From Thecaphora thlaspeos (Eukaryota > Basidiomycota > Ustilaginomycetes > Urocystidales > Glomosporiaceae): DNA of 64,000 nt. Made by a program: the position numbers and the translations under genes. Each line of letters begins with the position of its first letter. Positions within the stretch are counted from its first letter, which is position 1. The notes under the pieces are model-generated. The model was given only the letters and a program-made list of their open reading frames with translations, was not told the origin of the DNA and did not search any database. Positions 1 to 11,817 of this stretch are shown in pieces. The DNA lies in the NCBI GenBank assembly GCA_900291925.1, contig UWYS01000002.1:682001-746000 (forward strand). The letters are read 5' to 3'.

Positions 1-1039
1 TTTCGAAGCTGCAGCTGTCCCGTCCTTCGGGCGAGGACTGGAGCAGAATGGTCGAGTTGGGCGTCCGGAGGTGCTGCTGCGCAAGCGCCCGCTGCCTCTC
101 CCGCTTCTCGCGAAGCTTGGCCCGCTTGATCTTGAGGCGACGCTTCTCTTCGGCGCTACTGATCTCGTCGAGTGAGGCGCGAATCTTGGACGACGAGCCC
201 GGCAACAACGTCGGAGCGACCATCGCGGTGAAGAAAGAGAGCATCGGGCTGCTGGCACCTCTAGACCACGAGGGACCGGCCGCGAACCGGGTAGCGCTGG
301 TCCCGAGCTGGGCACTGTTCGGCTTAAGAGGAGCGCTCGCGCCGAGCACATCGGAAGAGCCGCCGCTTTTGGTCGTCGGGGCCGGCGTCGGGGTCTGGTG
401 GTAAGCCTGGCGACCGGCAACTTTGTCGGAGCTGCCGCTGCTGGCCGCCTTTTCGTCGATATTTGTGGGCTTGACGCCCGGTTGCGTCGAGGTCGACGGG
501 AGGCGCTCCGCCTTGAGAAATGCGGCCATGCCCGCCCGCGTTCTCTCGATGTCCTCACGGCTGAGTCGGAGGCCCATCGCCTGTGCCTTCGCGTAGAAGT
601 CGTCGGAGGGATCTTTGCCAGGCTCGGACGGTGTGGCAGGGGTCATGGCGGCAGTACTTGAGGCTACCGATGTCGGAGTCGAGGCCGGCTGCGGCAGCTG
701 GTTCCGTTGCCTCGCGTTGTTCGACTTTGCGCCGATGTCATTGTTGCCGGTCCCCGAGCCATCGTGGGGCGCCGGGGTGCTGGACCTGGATCCGATGGGC
801 GTCGGGCTCGCCTGCGTATCGTTGTGCCGCGTGCCGTCAATCGAGGATGTGCTGGACAGGAGGAGCTGCTTCGCTCGCCGGTTTCCGGCGCCGGAGCGCG
901 AGAAGGTGCTAGGAGCGATGCTGGTGGCCCGTGTCGCTGGCGTTGCGAAGGGCGTGTCGGTGGATGTTGGAGAGTAGTCGGATGAGCCTTTTGTCCAGTT
1001 GGAGCTGCCCAGCAGGCGCGTATTCGATGGCGTCGTCAT
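1..1039 (-). CDS. Uncharacterised Ser/Thr/Pro-rich protein, N-terminal 346 codons (runs off left edge)
   Basis: An open frame on the minus strand runs from an ATG at 1037-1039 to the window edge without a stop, giving 346 residues of an incomplete protein. It opens with MTTPSNTRLLGSSNW and is dominated by low-complexity Ser/Thr/Pro/Gly sequence. Near the truncated end (about residues 285-330) it becomes strongly basic and Arg/Lys/Glu-rich (KRRLKIKRAKLREKR), which looks helical and may be a coiled coil. No signal peptide or membrane segment is visible. I recognise no family; the domain that would identify it probably lies beyond the edge. The start is the first ATG of an otherwise unbroken frame, and GC-rich third positions support it being coding. 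Confidence 0.6.
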   Translation of the reverse strand, partial: MTTPSNTRLLGSSNWTKGSSDYSPTSTDTPFATPATRATSIAPSTFSRSGAGNRRAKQLLLSSTSSIDGTRHNDTQASPTPIGSRSSTPAPHDGSGTGNNDIGAKSNNARQRNQLPQPASTPTSVASSTAAMTPATPSEPGKDPSDDFYAKAQAMGLRLSREDIERTRAGMAAFLKAERLPSTSTQPGVKPTNIDEKAASSGSSDKVAGRQAYHQTPTPAPTTKSGGSSDVLGASAPLKPNSAQLGTSATRFAAGPSWSRGASSPMLSFFTAMVAPTLLPGSSSKIRASLDEISSAEEKRRLKIKRAKLREKRERQRALAQQHLRTPNSTILLQSSPEGRDSCSFE

Positions 1040-1727
1040 GGAGCTACTTCGCGAAGGCGTGTGCAAAGGGCGGGAAACGATCAGCGATGCTGTGGGGCTG
1101 GAATGCCGCTTGCCTCGGCAGATGGACGACGCAGGCGGGGCGAATGGACACACGAGGATCTCGAGACCACTCACGCGTCGAGGTGGCCGACCGCCGCTGA
1201 ACGAGGGCAGGACGAAAGAGACGTGACCGTCTCAGGCTTCGTTGAGGATGCTCCTTTGATGAAAGACAAGACAGACCGGCGGAGGTGGAAAGAAGGCGAG
1301 CCGGAAGGGAGGGTGCGGTCGGTCTAGCCGGACTTGTCGGGAAGACGCAGGCGATCCAAGGTGGCGGTCGCGGATCAGGAGAGGTGCCGTGGCTACAGAG
1401 CGATGCACGTGCTTGGTGGCGTGACGGAAGGCGGGCCGAGAAGAAGAGGCGCGACGGATATGTCGGCGCGGTTGGCCGGTGGCTTCGGCTGGGCAGACGC
1501 GTCTGTCGGAAGAAGGGCGATACCGGCGGGTTGGTGGTGGTGGTGGTGGTGGCCGAGATCGTCGCGGGCGGTGAGGGAGAGTAGCGAGGGAAGCCGAGCG
1601 GCGGGAAGGTGGAGTTGAGAGCAAGTGGGGAGCTGGTGATGCGGAAGGGAGCAGAGAAAGCGGGTCGATGGATTGGGCGGGCGTGATGGAGATGAGGATT
1701 GAGATGCGGATGGACTTCGAAGGTGAA

Positions 1728-1751
1728 GGCGCAGGCGCAGGCGCAGGCGCA
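1728..1751. repeat. Hexanucleotide tandem repeat (GGCGCA)x4
   Basis: Four perfect consecutive copies of GGCGCA in the upstream region of the left-edge gene. Confidence 0.9.
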
Positions 1752-1956
1752 GGCCGGCCGGTGGGGCCAAAATCACCAAGGCGCGAGCGACGCGCGCCCT
1801 CGCTGAGCGGGCAGCTGAGCAGGCTGCGCTGGGCCGTCGAATAAAAATTCCAGCGACCGACGCGAAGCAGCGCACGCAGGGCAACCCTTGGGCAGCAGGG
1901 CAGCAGGGCAGCAGGGCACGGCAGAGGAGCGCGGGCCCAGCACGCCGAGTCCGAAG

Positions 1957-1980
1957 CAGGCAGGCAGGCAGGCAGGCAGG
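1957..1980. repeat. Tetranucleotide tandem repeat (CAGG)x6
   Basis: Six perfect copies of CAGG, a microsatellite likely to vary in length between strains. Confidence 0.9.
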
Positions 1981-2447
1981 CCTATGTCACTACACGCTCT
2001 GAGCTGCCCGCTGCTCTCCTGTCTGCCCGCCCACCTGCCCGCCTGCCGATTCGCCTAGCAAACAGCCTCCGCCCCCATGCCCGAGCCGACGCGTCCGATG
2101 GCCGCGCCCCACCGCCACCACCACCCTAAACCAGTACCACGACCCGGTGCCCTCTTTTACTCCGTATGAGACGACGCTCGCAGATACCTCCCCTCACAGT
2201 GCATTAAATCGTGGGTGACGAGTGATGGTCTATGGACGTCGTCGAGACGAAGGCGAAGCGATATCCACTTGGTCCGTGGCTCGCGCCCTCTTGCTGCTTA
2301 GGGGTCAAGCACCTCGGACGTCCAGGCAGGTACATACATAGGCACGAGGTTGAGGCCAGGAGAGCGCGCTCGCCGCTGCGAATCACGTTGACCGAGGCAA
2401 GGACGGGAGGCCGGAGCGCCCCTTTTTCCAATTCTCTTCACCCTCCG

Positions 2448-2474
2448 AGCAGCAGCAGCAGCAGCAGCAGCAGC
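2448..2474. repeat. Trinucleotide tandem repeat (AGC)x9
   Basis: Nine perfect AGC units in non-coding DNA. Confidence 0.9.
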
Positions 2475-3533
2475 ATTTCTCGTCCTTGCCTGATGCTGCC
2501 CGCACACGGCTTTATTTGATGCCGCTGCGCTGCCCTCCCTCGACGTTGCATCGAGCTGGAAGCCGGCCCTGTCCCACATCTCGCCTTGCCCGGGCCTGCC
2601 TTACCTTGCCTTGCCATCCGCTGTCCCTGCCTCCTTTCGCCCCGCGCTTGCATCGCTCGCGAGATGCACATGTCCATCACCTCGCCTTGCTCCCGCCTCG
2701 CTCGGCGTTTGTACGTCACGCCTGACGGACCTCAGGTTCGCTTCCGTCTAGAAGCACCTTCATCCTTCCGTTTGTCAACTTCAAGCAACCCGTCCCTCTG
2801 AAGGAGCGGCTTACAGGGCTTTCCGGAGGCCACTCTCATGACTTTCACGCCCTCCCAGCCCGCTCTATTCGCGGCTTATCCTCGACTTGGCCTCGATCTC
2901 GATTCGATCCGCTCGGGCGCTCTGCTCGATCTCTCCCGCTAGGCCGGACGCTAAGAAGGGAAATACGCGATGGACAAAGACACCAGAAAGGTGAGCTCTA
3001 AACGGACAGGTCTTGGACCTTTGAGGCATGTGCGTTGTTTGCCCTGCTGAACCAGACTCCCCTCCGCCCCTCTTTCCTCCAGACGCAAGGAGGTCCGCAG
3101 CCCCTTTTCATCTTGGACCCTGCCTGGTTCTTTGTCTATGCCCATACGGCGAGACGCTCCACGCACTATCATCTAGTGAAAGCTCCGCGTGCCGTCATTC
3201 CGAGACAGGTGCGTCGATCGCAAGGCTAGGCCTTCCGATCGATCGTCTCTCGACGACCCGGACGTCGGTGGGTCGATGCGGTCAGCGGCCGGGTGAGACC
3301 GACGAGCCTTTAACCGAGGCCGACCCTGTGCTCTACGCGACGGGCGATCTTCCGTCCTGTCGCTGTCACCCAGCGGCTTTCAGGCGCGTGACTTCGCCAA
3401 CGCCGGTCGACGATGGGGCGCCCCTTCTCGCTCGCGACGCGTAGAGCAAGGCTGGCGGTTCAAACACAAAGCATGAGATGGACAAAAGAGCATGGGATTG
3501 TTGGTGAATGCGGGTCGCGATGGCCGCAAAGGG

Positions 3534-6490
3534 CTAGAGATCCTCTACAACCAGATGAGAAATAACAGGCAGGCCGGCCGGTGATTCTAACAAGTGCCGG
3601 TGGTGGCCCTTCGAGGTCGATGGCGCGCAACGACGTAAATACCAGAGTGGAGCGTGAGCTTCTGCTCTTCCGTCTCGAAGCTGAGGAACCACGAGGCACA
3701 GCAAGAGACGTCGCCCGCTGTCTCCAGCTCGACCTTGAGGCTGTGCGTCATCTGGCACTCTTCGAAGGCGTCGGTGACCGATCGGAGCTGGCCACGCAGA
3801 GGGATCGTCTCGAACGGTGGCGACGCGGCGTCCTGACGATGGCGCGGAATAGACACGGAGGGGGAAAGGGTCAGCCGCTGCGGCTAATTGGCAGAAGGAT
3901 CAGCGACGCTGCAGCATATGCTTACCTCTACTTTTGCACAGATCCAGACCACCACCCTGCAGGATGTAGTACCTCCGTTTCCACGACTGTTGTTCGAGGT
4001 AGGGGAAGCATCGGTCAACTGCGAGTTCTTTTGATAGAGGGGATGAAAAGAAGCCACTCGTTGCTCGACTTACCAGTGAGTTCTCGTTCTGGACGACGAC
4101 GGTACCCTGGAGCAACACCTTGTCATAGCGCGCCAGCGTTTCGAGTTTCATGGTCAGCATCTCGCGCTCGGCGATCTGCTTGCGCTGCTTTTCCGCCAGC
4201 TCGGCCTTTCTCTTCGACTGGAGCTCGAGCTCGGCGGCGAGCCTTGCCTCCCTCTCGGCAGCTTGAGCCTTCCGCTTCTCGGCCTCTTTCTTCGCCTCTT
4301 CCTGCTCCCTTTCCAACCGATCCTTTTCCCTCTTCGCCTCCTCGGCCTTCGAGTACGCCTCCTGCCGCGCCACTTCCTCCTTCTGGCGCCGCTTCCGCTC
4401 GGCAGCTTCGAGCAGGCTCCGTTCAAACGCATCTAGCCGGTCCCGTTCGGCTTGCTCCTTGGCCCACCTGGCCCGACGCAGTCCCTCCCTCTCTGTGATG
4501 TCGCTGTTCCTCTTCTGGGCTTCCTGCAGCTCTCGCTCGAGTCGGGCCTGTTGCAGCTTGGCCTTTTCAATCTCGAGCTTCGCCGCGCGTTCCGCCATCA
4601 TCACCCGGCTGCGAGCCTCGAGAGCCCTTGCCTTGAGGATGTGCATCTCGTCGTTGTCTTTCCGACGGTGGCTGTTATTCTCGTCGATCGGCGATGACAG
4701 CGCCGAAAACTCCGACTTGGGAGGCAGCGGAGGCAGCTCCTTGTCAAAGAGCGAAAGGGCGTCACTGCTGTGGTCCGACGTCGACCGGGTGAGCTCGGTC
4801 GCATCCCTCGAGTGTTTGGTGATCCACGGCTGCCCCTCCAGACCTTCCGCCTCAAGTGACCGCGCGAGTTTGCGGAAGCCGGAGAGCTCCAGCGACCTGC
4901 CGGGCGAGCCGACATTGCTGCGCAGGGTGCTCTCGGCCAGCGCCGGCGATGAGCCCGGAGTCTCCCTTCGGCGGGTGATCCGAAAGCTGATGGGCGTCTC
5001 TGGCATAATCCCGACGGGCTGGTCCTCATTGGCGAGCCGCCAGAGGTCCGTAGTCTGGTAGCTCAGGAGGCTGTTCTGATCCAGGGAAGCTCGACCGTCA
5101 TTGCCACCACTGACGGGCCTTCCCTCGGACTCAGTGTTGGACTCGGGCGAGTATGGGACATCGGCCGCCGACTTCTCGTTGAAGATACTTGGCGACCTCA
5201 AGAGCAGAGAGCGCGTCGGCGGCCGCGGGAAGGACAGGAGAGCTTCAGGGTGCGGCGAGGACGGCGATGCGAGCACGAACGGCGAGCTCGGAGGCGGAGG
5301 CGGTGCGAAATCCGGCAGAGGCATCGCCGGACGCTTCACGGAACGGGGTCGCGGGCTCGAGGGTCCCGAGGCGGCCTGTTGAGCCCCCAGCTTGCGCATG
5401 ACCTCTTCGCGGATCGCTTCGTCCGCCGCCTGGGCTCGCGCCCTCTCGGCGCTCAGTCGCTCCCTCTGCAGCAGCGCTTCTCGCCTCTCCATCTCCTCTC
5501 TGCGGAAGTCGAGAGACCTGTCCCTCTCTTGAGCTGTACGCCGCGCCTCGTCCGACTCGGACAGACGAAAGGCGCCCGGAGACTCGGTGCGCGACATGGA
5601 GGTTCGTCCGTGCAGAACGCTGCCGCTCTGCGACGGCCGGACGGTCGATGAGCCGTCGCTGTTGGTCCCGATCGAGGGTCGCCCTGAACCTGATGCCTCC
5701 CCTGCTTCGCCTTCGTCTTCTCCGAGATCGATCGGCGCAGCGAGCCCGGACGCGGTGCGCCACGCGAGGATTTGCATCTTCCTCGCCGAGTTCGGCCTTT
5801 TCTCTTGTTTCAAGAGTGACCAGTCGGGCTGGGCGCCGCTCGGTCCAGATGCTCCCGTGCCGATCTCCGAGACGGCCCTTTTCGCAGTGGAAGACCTCGA
5901 TCCATTGAGAAGCGCCTGCAGCTGGCTCTCGCGCCTGGACGAGCCGTAGTCGCTGAACCTGGGAGACATTACAGTCGCAGACGATTGCAGCAGCGCTTGA
6001 CTTCCTGCGATGCCCAGCTTCGTTCTCGCGTGCGTCACGGTGAGGTCGCTGGGCTGGGCGATGGTGGTAGACGCGCAGACAGAAGGGCCCAGCATGCCTG
6101 TAAGCGACCTCATATGGACAAAGGCTCGGGCACGGCGGACTCCGCTGAGGGACGACGTCAGCGGAGGAGGAAGGGGGGAAGGCCGATAGACGATCAGCTG
6201 TCAGCACGACGCACAGTCAGCGGTCGAAAAGTCGACGGAACTCACCTGATCTCTGGACCAACGAGGAGGACAAGCAGGATCTTTTCTTCCAGTTTGATGA
6301 GGGCGAACGTGGGCTCCGCTGGACGTAGCTTGGCCCGAGCCGAGTCCAGGCCTCCCGCGGCTGCCTCGTAGAGATACAGGGTGTCATCGCTGTCCCGGTA
6401 GCCCAGGATGATGTGATCTCGGCGAGAGCCGGCCTTTTCCAGCTGCTTGAACGCCGTGGCCAGGCTGGAGTCGGCGAACTTGAGCGTCAT
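3534..6490 (-). CDS. ADF-H plus coiled-coil plus PH domain protein (probable actin-associated protein)
   Basis: Proposed exons (minus): 6490-6246, 6144-4074, 4018-3926, 3883-3643, 3586-3534, giving about 900 aa. The first ~120 residues, split by an intron, read as an actin-depolymerising-factor homology fold: start MTLKFADSSLATAF, then DDTLYLYEA, ALIKLEEKILLVLLVGPEIS and GVRRARAFVHMRS. A long Ser/Pro-rich middle follows, then about 150 residues of Glu/Lys/Arg-rich coiled coil. The C-terminus reads as a pleckstrin-homology domain (QGTVVVQNENS; TIPLRGQLRSV; EECQMTHSLKVEL; ASWFLSFETEEQK). By family this suggests actin binding combined with phosphoinositide or membrane binding, as at the cell cortex. 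The exon at 3926-4018 is doubtful: the frame that keeps the protein open is not the frame that encodes the best PH match (SWKRRYYILQGGGLDL). The last exon is also tentative. Confidence 0.75.
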
Positions 6491-8792
6491 CGCTGGCGCA
6501 AGGGTGGCTGCAGAGCCCGGTGTCGCTCTGCGTCGGCCAGGCTGGCGACGCTGTGCAAAGCCGGCAAGTCGCGGGAATGATATACGAGCTGTTCTAGAGG
6601 TATTGCGGACGAGACGGAGGATGTGTCGAGAGGATGACGGACGCTGTGCTGCTTGCTGCTGAGGCAAGAGATGTCGAACGAGTCGAGGCAGCGGGTCTCC
6701 TGCGAGGCGAGACGACCGAGGCACAGGTGGGTGTTGTGCGCTATCCTTCTACCGCGGAGAAGCAGGTGCGGGCGGGGGCGCGAGCGAAGAGAGTCTCTAT
6801 GCAGGAGAAGGAGACAGATTCCCTCCACAGCGAGCTGTCGGCGTCTGTGAGGGTGGTGTGACGGTCGGATGCTGAGTTTGCGCAGTTGTGGTTGATGACG
6901 GCTGCGGTCGAGGTCGAGGTCGAAGTCGTCGTTGTGATCGCTGTTGCCGTCGTTGTTATCGCCGAGCTGGTGGCGAGCTGCACAGCTGTGACTGGAGCGC
7001 TGTGTAATTGGTGAAGAGACTGTAGCAACGACGCGAGGAGCGGACGAAGAGCAAGGGGGGCCGGCGACGTATGGGACAGAAGGAAGAAGGAAGGGGTCGA
7101 TACACTGTGACGGACGATCGAGGTGGCCGCTGGCTGTTGGATTGCTTTGCCACGACCACTTCGCTCCCGTATGTGCTGTCGATCTCAGGTCCGACGACAA
7201 CCCTTACGGTAGAGATGAGAAAGAGAAGGGCAGCTCGCACAGTCCTCGGAGGGGGGGAGCCGACGCTGGGCTCCACGGAAAGTACTGCGCTACTCTCTGT
7301 AGGTAGATAGGTGTCTCTCTTGTGCTCCGCCTCTGCGGGCCTACCTGCTACTTAGCCCGGGTCGGGTCCTCGGCCGCCCGTTGCTGCTCGACTAATATAC
7401 GCCGCCAATTGGGCGTTCTGGATGAAAATCACACGATTCTTGATCAACATAGAAGGTTTGCCGGCACTGCTTGACATCACGCCGGACTTGCTCGGCCTCG
7501 CCGTGCGTACAGGAAAGACACTCTGGTCCGCACTTGCTCCTTGACTTGCTTGGCTGCAGAGGCCTGCTACAGAGCAAGGCTCTGGCGTCGGGGGCCACTT
7601 CGGCGGTGACCAACATACAAGTGCTGTGATAGGCTTTGGTGGTGTCACTAGGCCGCTGCTATTTGAAGCCTCGTTGGTCGACAAGCGCCGCCGCGCGGGG
7701 GCAGGCTCGGGAGGCGCTCCGACAACATGACAACCGATCGGACCTCGGTGTACCCTTCGGACCCCGTCGCTCAACCCTTGTCATGCTGCCCTCTCGCCCC
7801 TCGCGATATGATGCGACCACGACCGGCCAGGCGACGAGGAGCCGCATCGTACAGTGCGGCGTTGTTCGTCTTCTTCCAAAATGTCCTTCCCCCTGTCCAC
7901 GGGGAATGCTCCGCTCCAGTGCCTCACTGTCATGGCAGCCAGGGGTAAATTGCTCGCGACCATGGCCCGGAAGCGAGATATATACAGTAACATCGGGAAG
8001 CTAAGGGGCTAGGCGGAAAGGGAGCAGTTGAGCGGGATGATCTGCGTCCTGCGTGCCCGGCCTTTGCCGCCTGCAGAGCGCCACCTCGCCGTGCGTGCAT
8101 GGGTCCCTGCCTGTCAGACGAGCAGCCAGTCGGCCGCGCGACGATCAAGCGCTATGAGCAGCTCGAGCAACATCCCTCACCCCCTTGCCTCTACTGGAGC
8201 CGCCGTTGATCCCAGCCTGGCCACGATGTATCTGGCTCGGCTCCAAGGTTATCGAGCGTTCACGTGTGGCCGCGCGCTCCCACTGGCCTCGTCGCAGCCT
8301 CCCGTCGCCCGCCATGCGCAAACCAATGAAGGATCGTTGTCGCACCCGGTGGGTTTGAGGTGCATTTGTGGCCTGTCGGTCCCCTGCGGCGCTGTTCGCG
8401 CTGGGTGCTTAGGTCTTAGCGGCCCGACTCTTCTCCCAAGACTTCTGCTCCCAAGCGACAAGCGGATCTGCTTCGAGAAGCCCTCGCCACCAGGTCCACA
8501 TCCGGTCGCGTCTTTCAGACGCGTCTCGCGCGAGTAAACGCCTTTACATCCTGTCGTGTCGTCCAGACGCGTCTCGCGCGAGTCTTCAGCTTCAACCTCC
8601 CCCCGACCACCACCTACACTGCGTCCAGCTCACACACCAACACCCATCGCTCCCCTTCGTTGCCACCTCACCCCACCCAGAGGTCAGCAGAAAGCGCGGG
8701 TGACCATGTCTTGCTGATCTCCGACCCACCATTCAGCGCCTGTCAGGACCGTTCGAAGAAGCATCGAGCTCGGCTCCCCTCACCCGCCCGCC
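6491..8792. other. Divergent intergenic region; no gene recognised
   Basis: This 2.3 kb lies between two divergently read genes and should hold both promoters. A GTCGAGGTC-type imperfect repeat occurs near 6905-6930. On the minus strand, 7352-7774 is open for 140 codons and ends in a plausible-looking tail, but it has no recognisable domain, so I do not call it a gene. Confidence 0.4.
8516..8583 (+). promoter_or_regulatory. Tandem MluI-box (ACGCGT) direct repeat upstream of the GPATCH1-like gene
   Basis: A 20 bp sequence containing GACGCGTC followed by TCGCGCGAGT occurs twice without mismatch, at 8516-8535 and 8564-8583, 48 bp apart and 210-277 bp before the ATG at 8793. ACGCGT (8519-8524 and 8567-8572) is the core site of MBF-type G1/S regulators in fungi. 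The repeat is seen directly; control by an MBF-like factor is inference. Confidence 0.5.
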
Positions 8793-11698
8793 ATGGCGAC
8801 GAACAGGCTTCGAAGGCGGCTGGACGACACCGATCCTGCAACCTTGGCCAAACTCACTCAAAACTTCTGCAAGGTACGTCCTTCCTTTGCACCCTTTCCT
8901 CGTCGCCACACCTGCCCAAGGTCGTGCCTCTGCTGACAGCTGGCGCTTGTATCGATCCTTCTTTGTCCTTCTAGATCGGAACCCCACTGCCGGCGCTCGA
9001 TGCAAGAAAACGCGACCCGAACGAGTACAAGCCCATTTGGCAGCAAGAGGCCCGCGATGAACAGGGCAGACGGCGCTTCCATGGCGCCTTCATGGGCGGC
9101 TTCTCGGCGGGCTATTTCAACACGGTCGGCTCGAAGGAAGGCTGGACCCCGTCGTCGTTCCGCTCGTCGAGGGCAGACAAGGCGAAGGGGACCTCCGCCT
9201 CCCAGAGCGGCAGCAACGTCAAGAGCCGGCCAGAGGACTTCATGGACGAGGAGGATTTGGCCGACCTCAAGGACGCAACGCAGCTCAGAAGCTCCTCTGC
9301 GTACGCCGACGCGGCCGAGCCTCCAACAGGCGAACACCCTCTGGCGGGCCTCTTTGGCGGCGAGACCGGCGACAAGGACGGCGCGTTTGCCGCCGCCGTG
9401 CTGGACAATATGATCCGGCCAGCATCGACATCTCTCGGCTTCCAGCTCCTCAAACGCATGGGCTGGAAAGAAGGACACGGGCTGGGGCCCAAAGTCACGG
9501 CTAGGAGGCGCAGGCAGCTGATGGATGCGCAGAAGATCGGCGGAGCAGCGACACCGCGGGCCGGCCCATCTGCCAACGACAAAGACGCAGACGATGAGGC
9601 GGAGAAACACCTCTACCCTCCGCCCAACACTAAGCCGATGCAACTGGAGAGCAAGTCGGACAAGGCAGGCCTTGGATGGCAGCGGAACAGCTCTCTGGGC
9701 GAGCTCTTGACCCAGGTCTGGTCGGAAGGCAGCCGTCGAGACCAGGGCCAGAGCTCGAAAGCGGGGGCTCTCGACACACTGGAGCTGGACTCGGACGGCG
9801 AGGCGGACGTTTTCGCGGAAGAGCAAGACATAAAGAGATCCACTTTGACCGACCGTCCGCCAAGAGGACGTCCGGTCGTCAAAGCGAGAGGCAGTCAGCA
9901 GCACGGGACGCCAGCCAGCGGAGGAACAGAGGAAAGCACTTGGCTCGATGGGCGCAAGGTGATCGGAGGGTTCAGGACGATGACGCAGGCAATGCCGCCA
10001 GATCCTTGGTTCGCTCCGCCCGCCATCCCCAAGGGCTGGAAGCCGAACCCGCAGGCCGTCTGGGACCGTCATCTCCCAAAGACCGTCCCTTCGAGTACAG
10101 GCCCGGGCAATGCTGATGGAGCAGCCGGAAACAGAACAGTGGACTCGACTGTTCGAGGCAACCTGCTCGGCGAAGCGAGGATGCCTGGACCGCCTCCTGC
10201 GCTGTCCGACTTCCTCTCGGCAAAGGCGAGAGAGCGCCTCGACGCCGCCACCGCTGCTTCGCTGCCCTACGAGCAGGCCGAGACGCTCATCGCACCCGCT
10301 GTCGAGGCCGTCGCGGTCCCTCCCACGGATCCGGCCACCGCGAGGGCCGCGCTCCAAGGCTTCATGCCGTTCGGCGACGATCGTTCAAAGCAGTCCCGCT
10401 ACCGCACCTATTTACAGTCGCAAGCGGACCCGGCTGCAAACGTGGAGCCTCAACGCTTAACTGGTCAGACCGACGACCACTTCCGACAAGAGCTGCGGGA
10501 GTTCGCCAAGAGCGCCGCGATGTTCCGGCCGATGAGCACGGCAATGGCCAGCCGCTTCACCAGCGCCAGCACCAAAGCCTCGGCGCAAGATGTTGCTACG
10601 CCCGCACCGGGCCTCTGGCAGCCGCCGCCTCAGCCAGCAGCGCCGTCGAAGGAGGATACCCGGCAGGGAGACAGCGAGGCCAAGCCAGTTCCCATAGTGG
10701 AGCTCAGCCCAGCGCAGCAGGCAGCAAAGGCCGGCATGTTTGGTCACCTTACGAGGACGGTCGAGTCGTGGTATCCCGTGCGACTGCTGTGCAAGCGCTT
10801 CAACGTGCCCGATCCACACCCTGGAAAAGCACGCGAGTCAGAGGCCGGGCTCGAGGCTTCGTTGTCGTCGTCGTCATCAGGGCGCGCTGACCCTTTCTAC
10901 GCATCGAGCGACCGGATGCAGACCGATGTTGGCGCCAACGACATGTGGGACAGAAACAAGCGGCAGATCCAAGACTTAGCGCAGTCGAGGGCGTGGGAGT
11001 CGAACGCTCCCAAAGCGAAAGGTTCCGGATCCGTCGGCGTGACAAAGACCGGTACGGCCAGCAAGAATGGAGGGAGCAGGTCCATCGAGACGCTGGGCCT
11101 CGGCGACGACGAAAGGCAAGGTGCAGATACGGCCACCTACGTCAAGCCGCCCGTCGATATCTTCAAGGCCATCTTTGCGTCGGACGAGGAGGACAGCGAC
11201 ACGGACGACGGCGGCGGGGGCGTTCAGGCATCGAAACTTACGTCGGGCGCAGGCCCAGTGGCCCGGAATCGTGAGACACAGCAAGGGGCAGGCTCAACAG
11301 GTGACCCGACCGCAACTTTCCGACCAGCTTTCATCCCGCGCTCGAAACGAAAGGCAAACGGCGAGGACAACGGCCTCGCCGCTGCGGACCAGACGGCGGC
11401 AAGTGAGAGCGGCGAGACACGGAAGAAGGCGGACAAGAAACAGAAGAAGGAGAAGCGGACGAGGCCGAAAGGCATGCTGACGTTCGACCTTGACGGAGAG
11501 GATGATGCAGGTCTTCGCGGCGGAGGGAGCGTCGGTAGAGGCGCTTCAGATACTCAGCGGCGCAGACCAAAGAGCCCTGGCACCGGCTCGAAGCTGAAGC
11601 AAGCCGACGGGAACGAGGTACCACCAGCGCAACCAGCATCGACGCAGGACGGCGGCGCGCCACAGTTCAACCGACCGCAAGCTTCCGATCTCTTCTAG
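8793..11698 (+). CDS. G-patch domain protein, GPATCH1 type (spliceosome-associated)
   Basis: Two exons, 8793-8873 and 8975-11698, joined across a 101 nt intron (gtacgt...ctag), give 934 aa. The N-terminus carries the family's conserved block (IGTPLPALD, KPIWQQEARDEQGRRRFHGAF, GGFSAGYFNTVGSKEGW). A G-patch follows at about residues 178-205 (TSLGFQLLKRMGWKEGHGLGP), the glycine-spaced helix that binds and stimulates DEAH-box helicases. The central part has further family-like blocks (ELSPAQQAAKAGMFGHLTR; WYPVRLLCKRFNVPDPHP). The C-terminus is acidic, then Lys-rich (KKADKKQKKEKRTRPKG), and is probably nuclear. GPATCH1 proteins act in pre-mRNA splicing. Exon 1 ends at NFCK and resumes IGTPLP in phase 0. 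Its 3' end lies only 119 bp from the convergent neighbour. Confidence 0.9.
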
Positions 11699-11817
11699 CC
11701 CACGCGTGTTGGTCAGAACGGACGGAGGAATGATGTGCAGTGTGCCATGTGCGCTTCTACGACGGCATGGTCCACGTGGCAGCATCATCCGGATACAGCG
11801 TCGCCACATCCTACGGG

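Larger units (their letters stand above)
1040..3533. other. Intergenic region with simple repeats; no gene recognised
   Basis: About 2.5 kb separates the left-edge gene, whose promoter should lie here, from the 3' end of the ADF-H/PH gene. It is rich in short tandem repeats (GGCGCA, CAGG and AGC units, and imperfect GGCAGCA copies at about 1890-1918). Several frames of 75-160 codons are open here, but none shows a recognisable domain or consistent splice sites, and open frames are expected by chance at this GC content. Confidence 0.5.
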
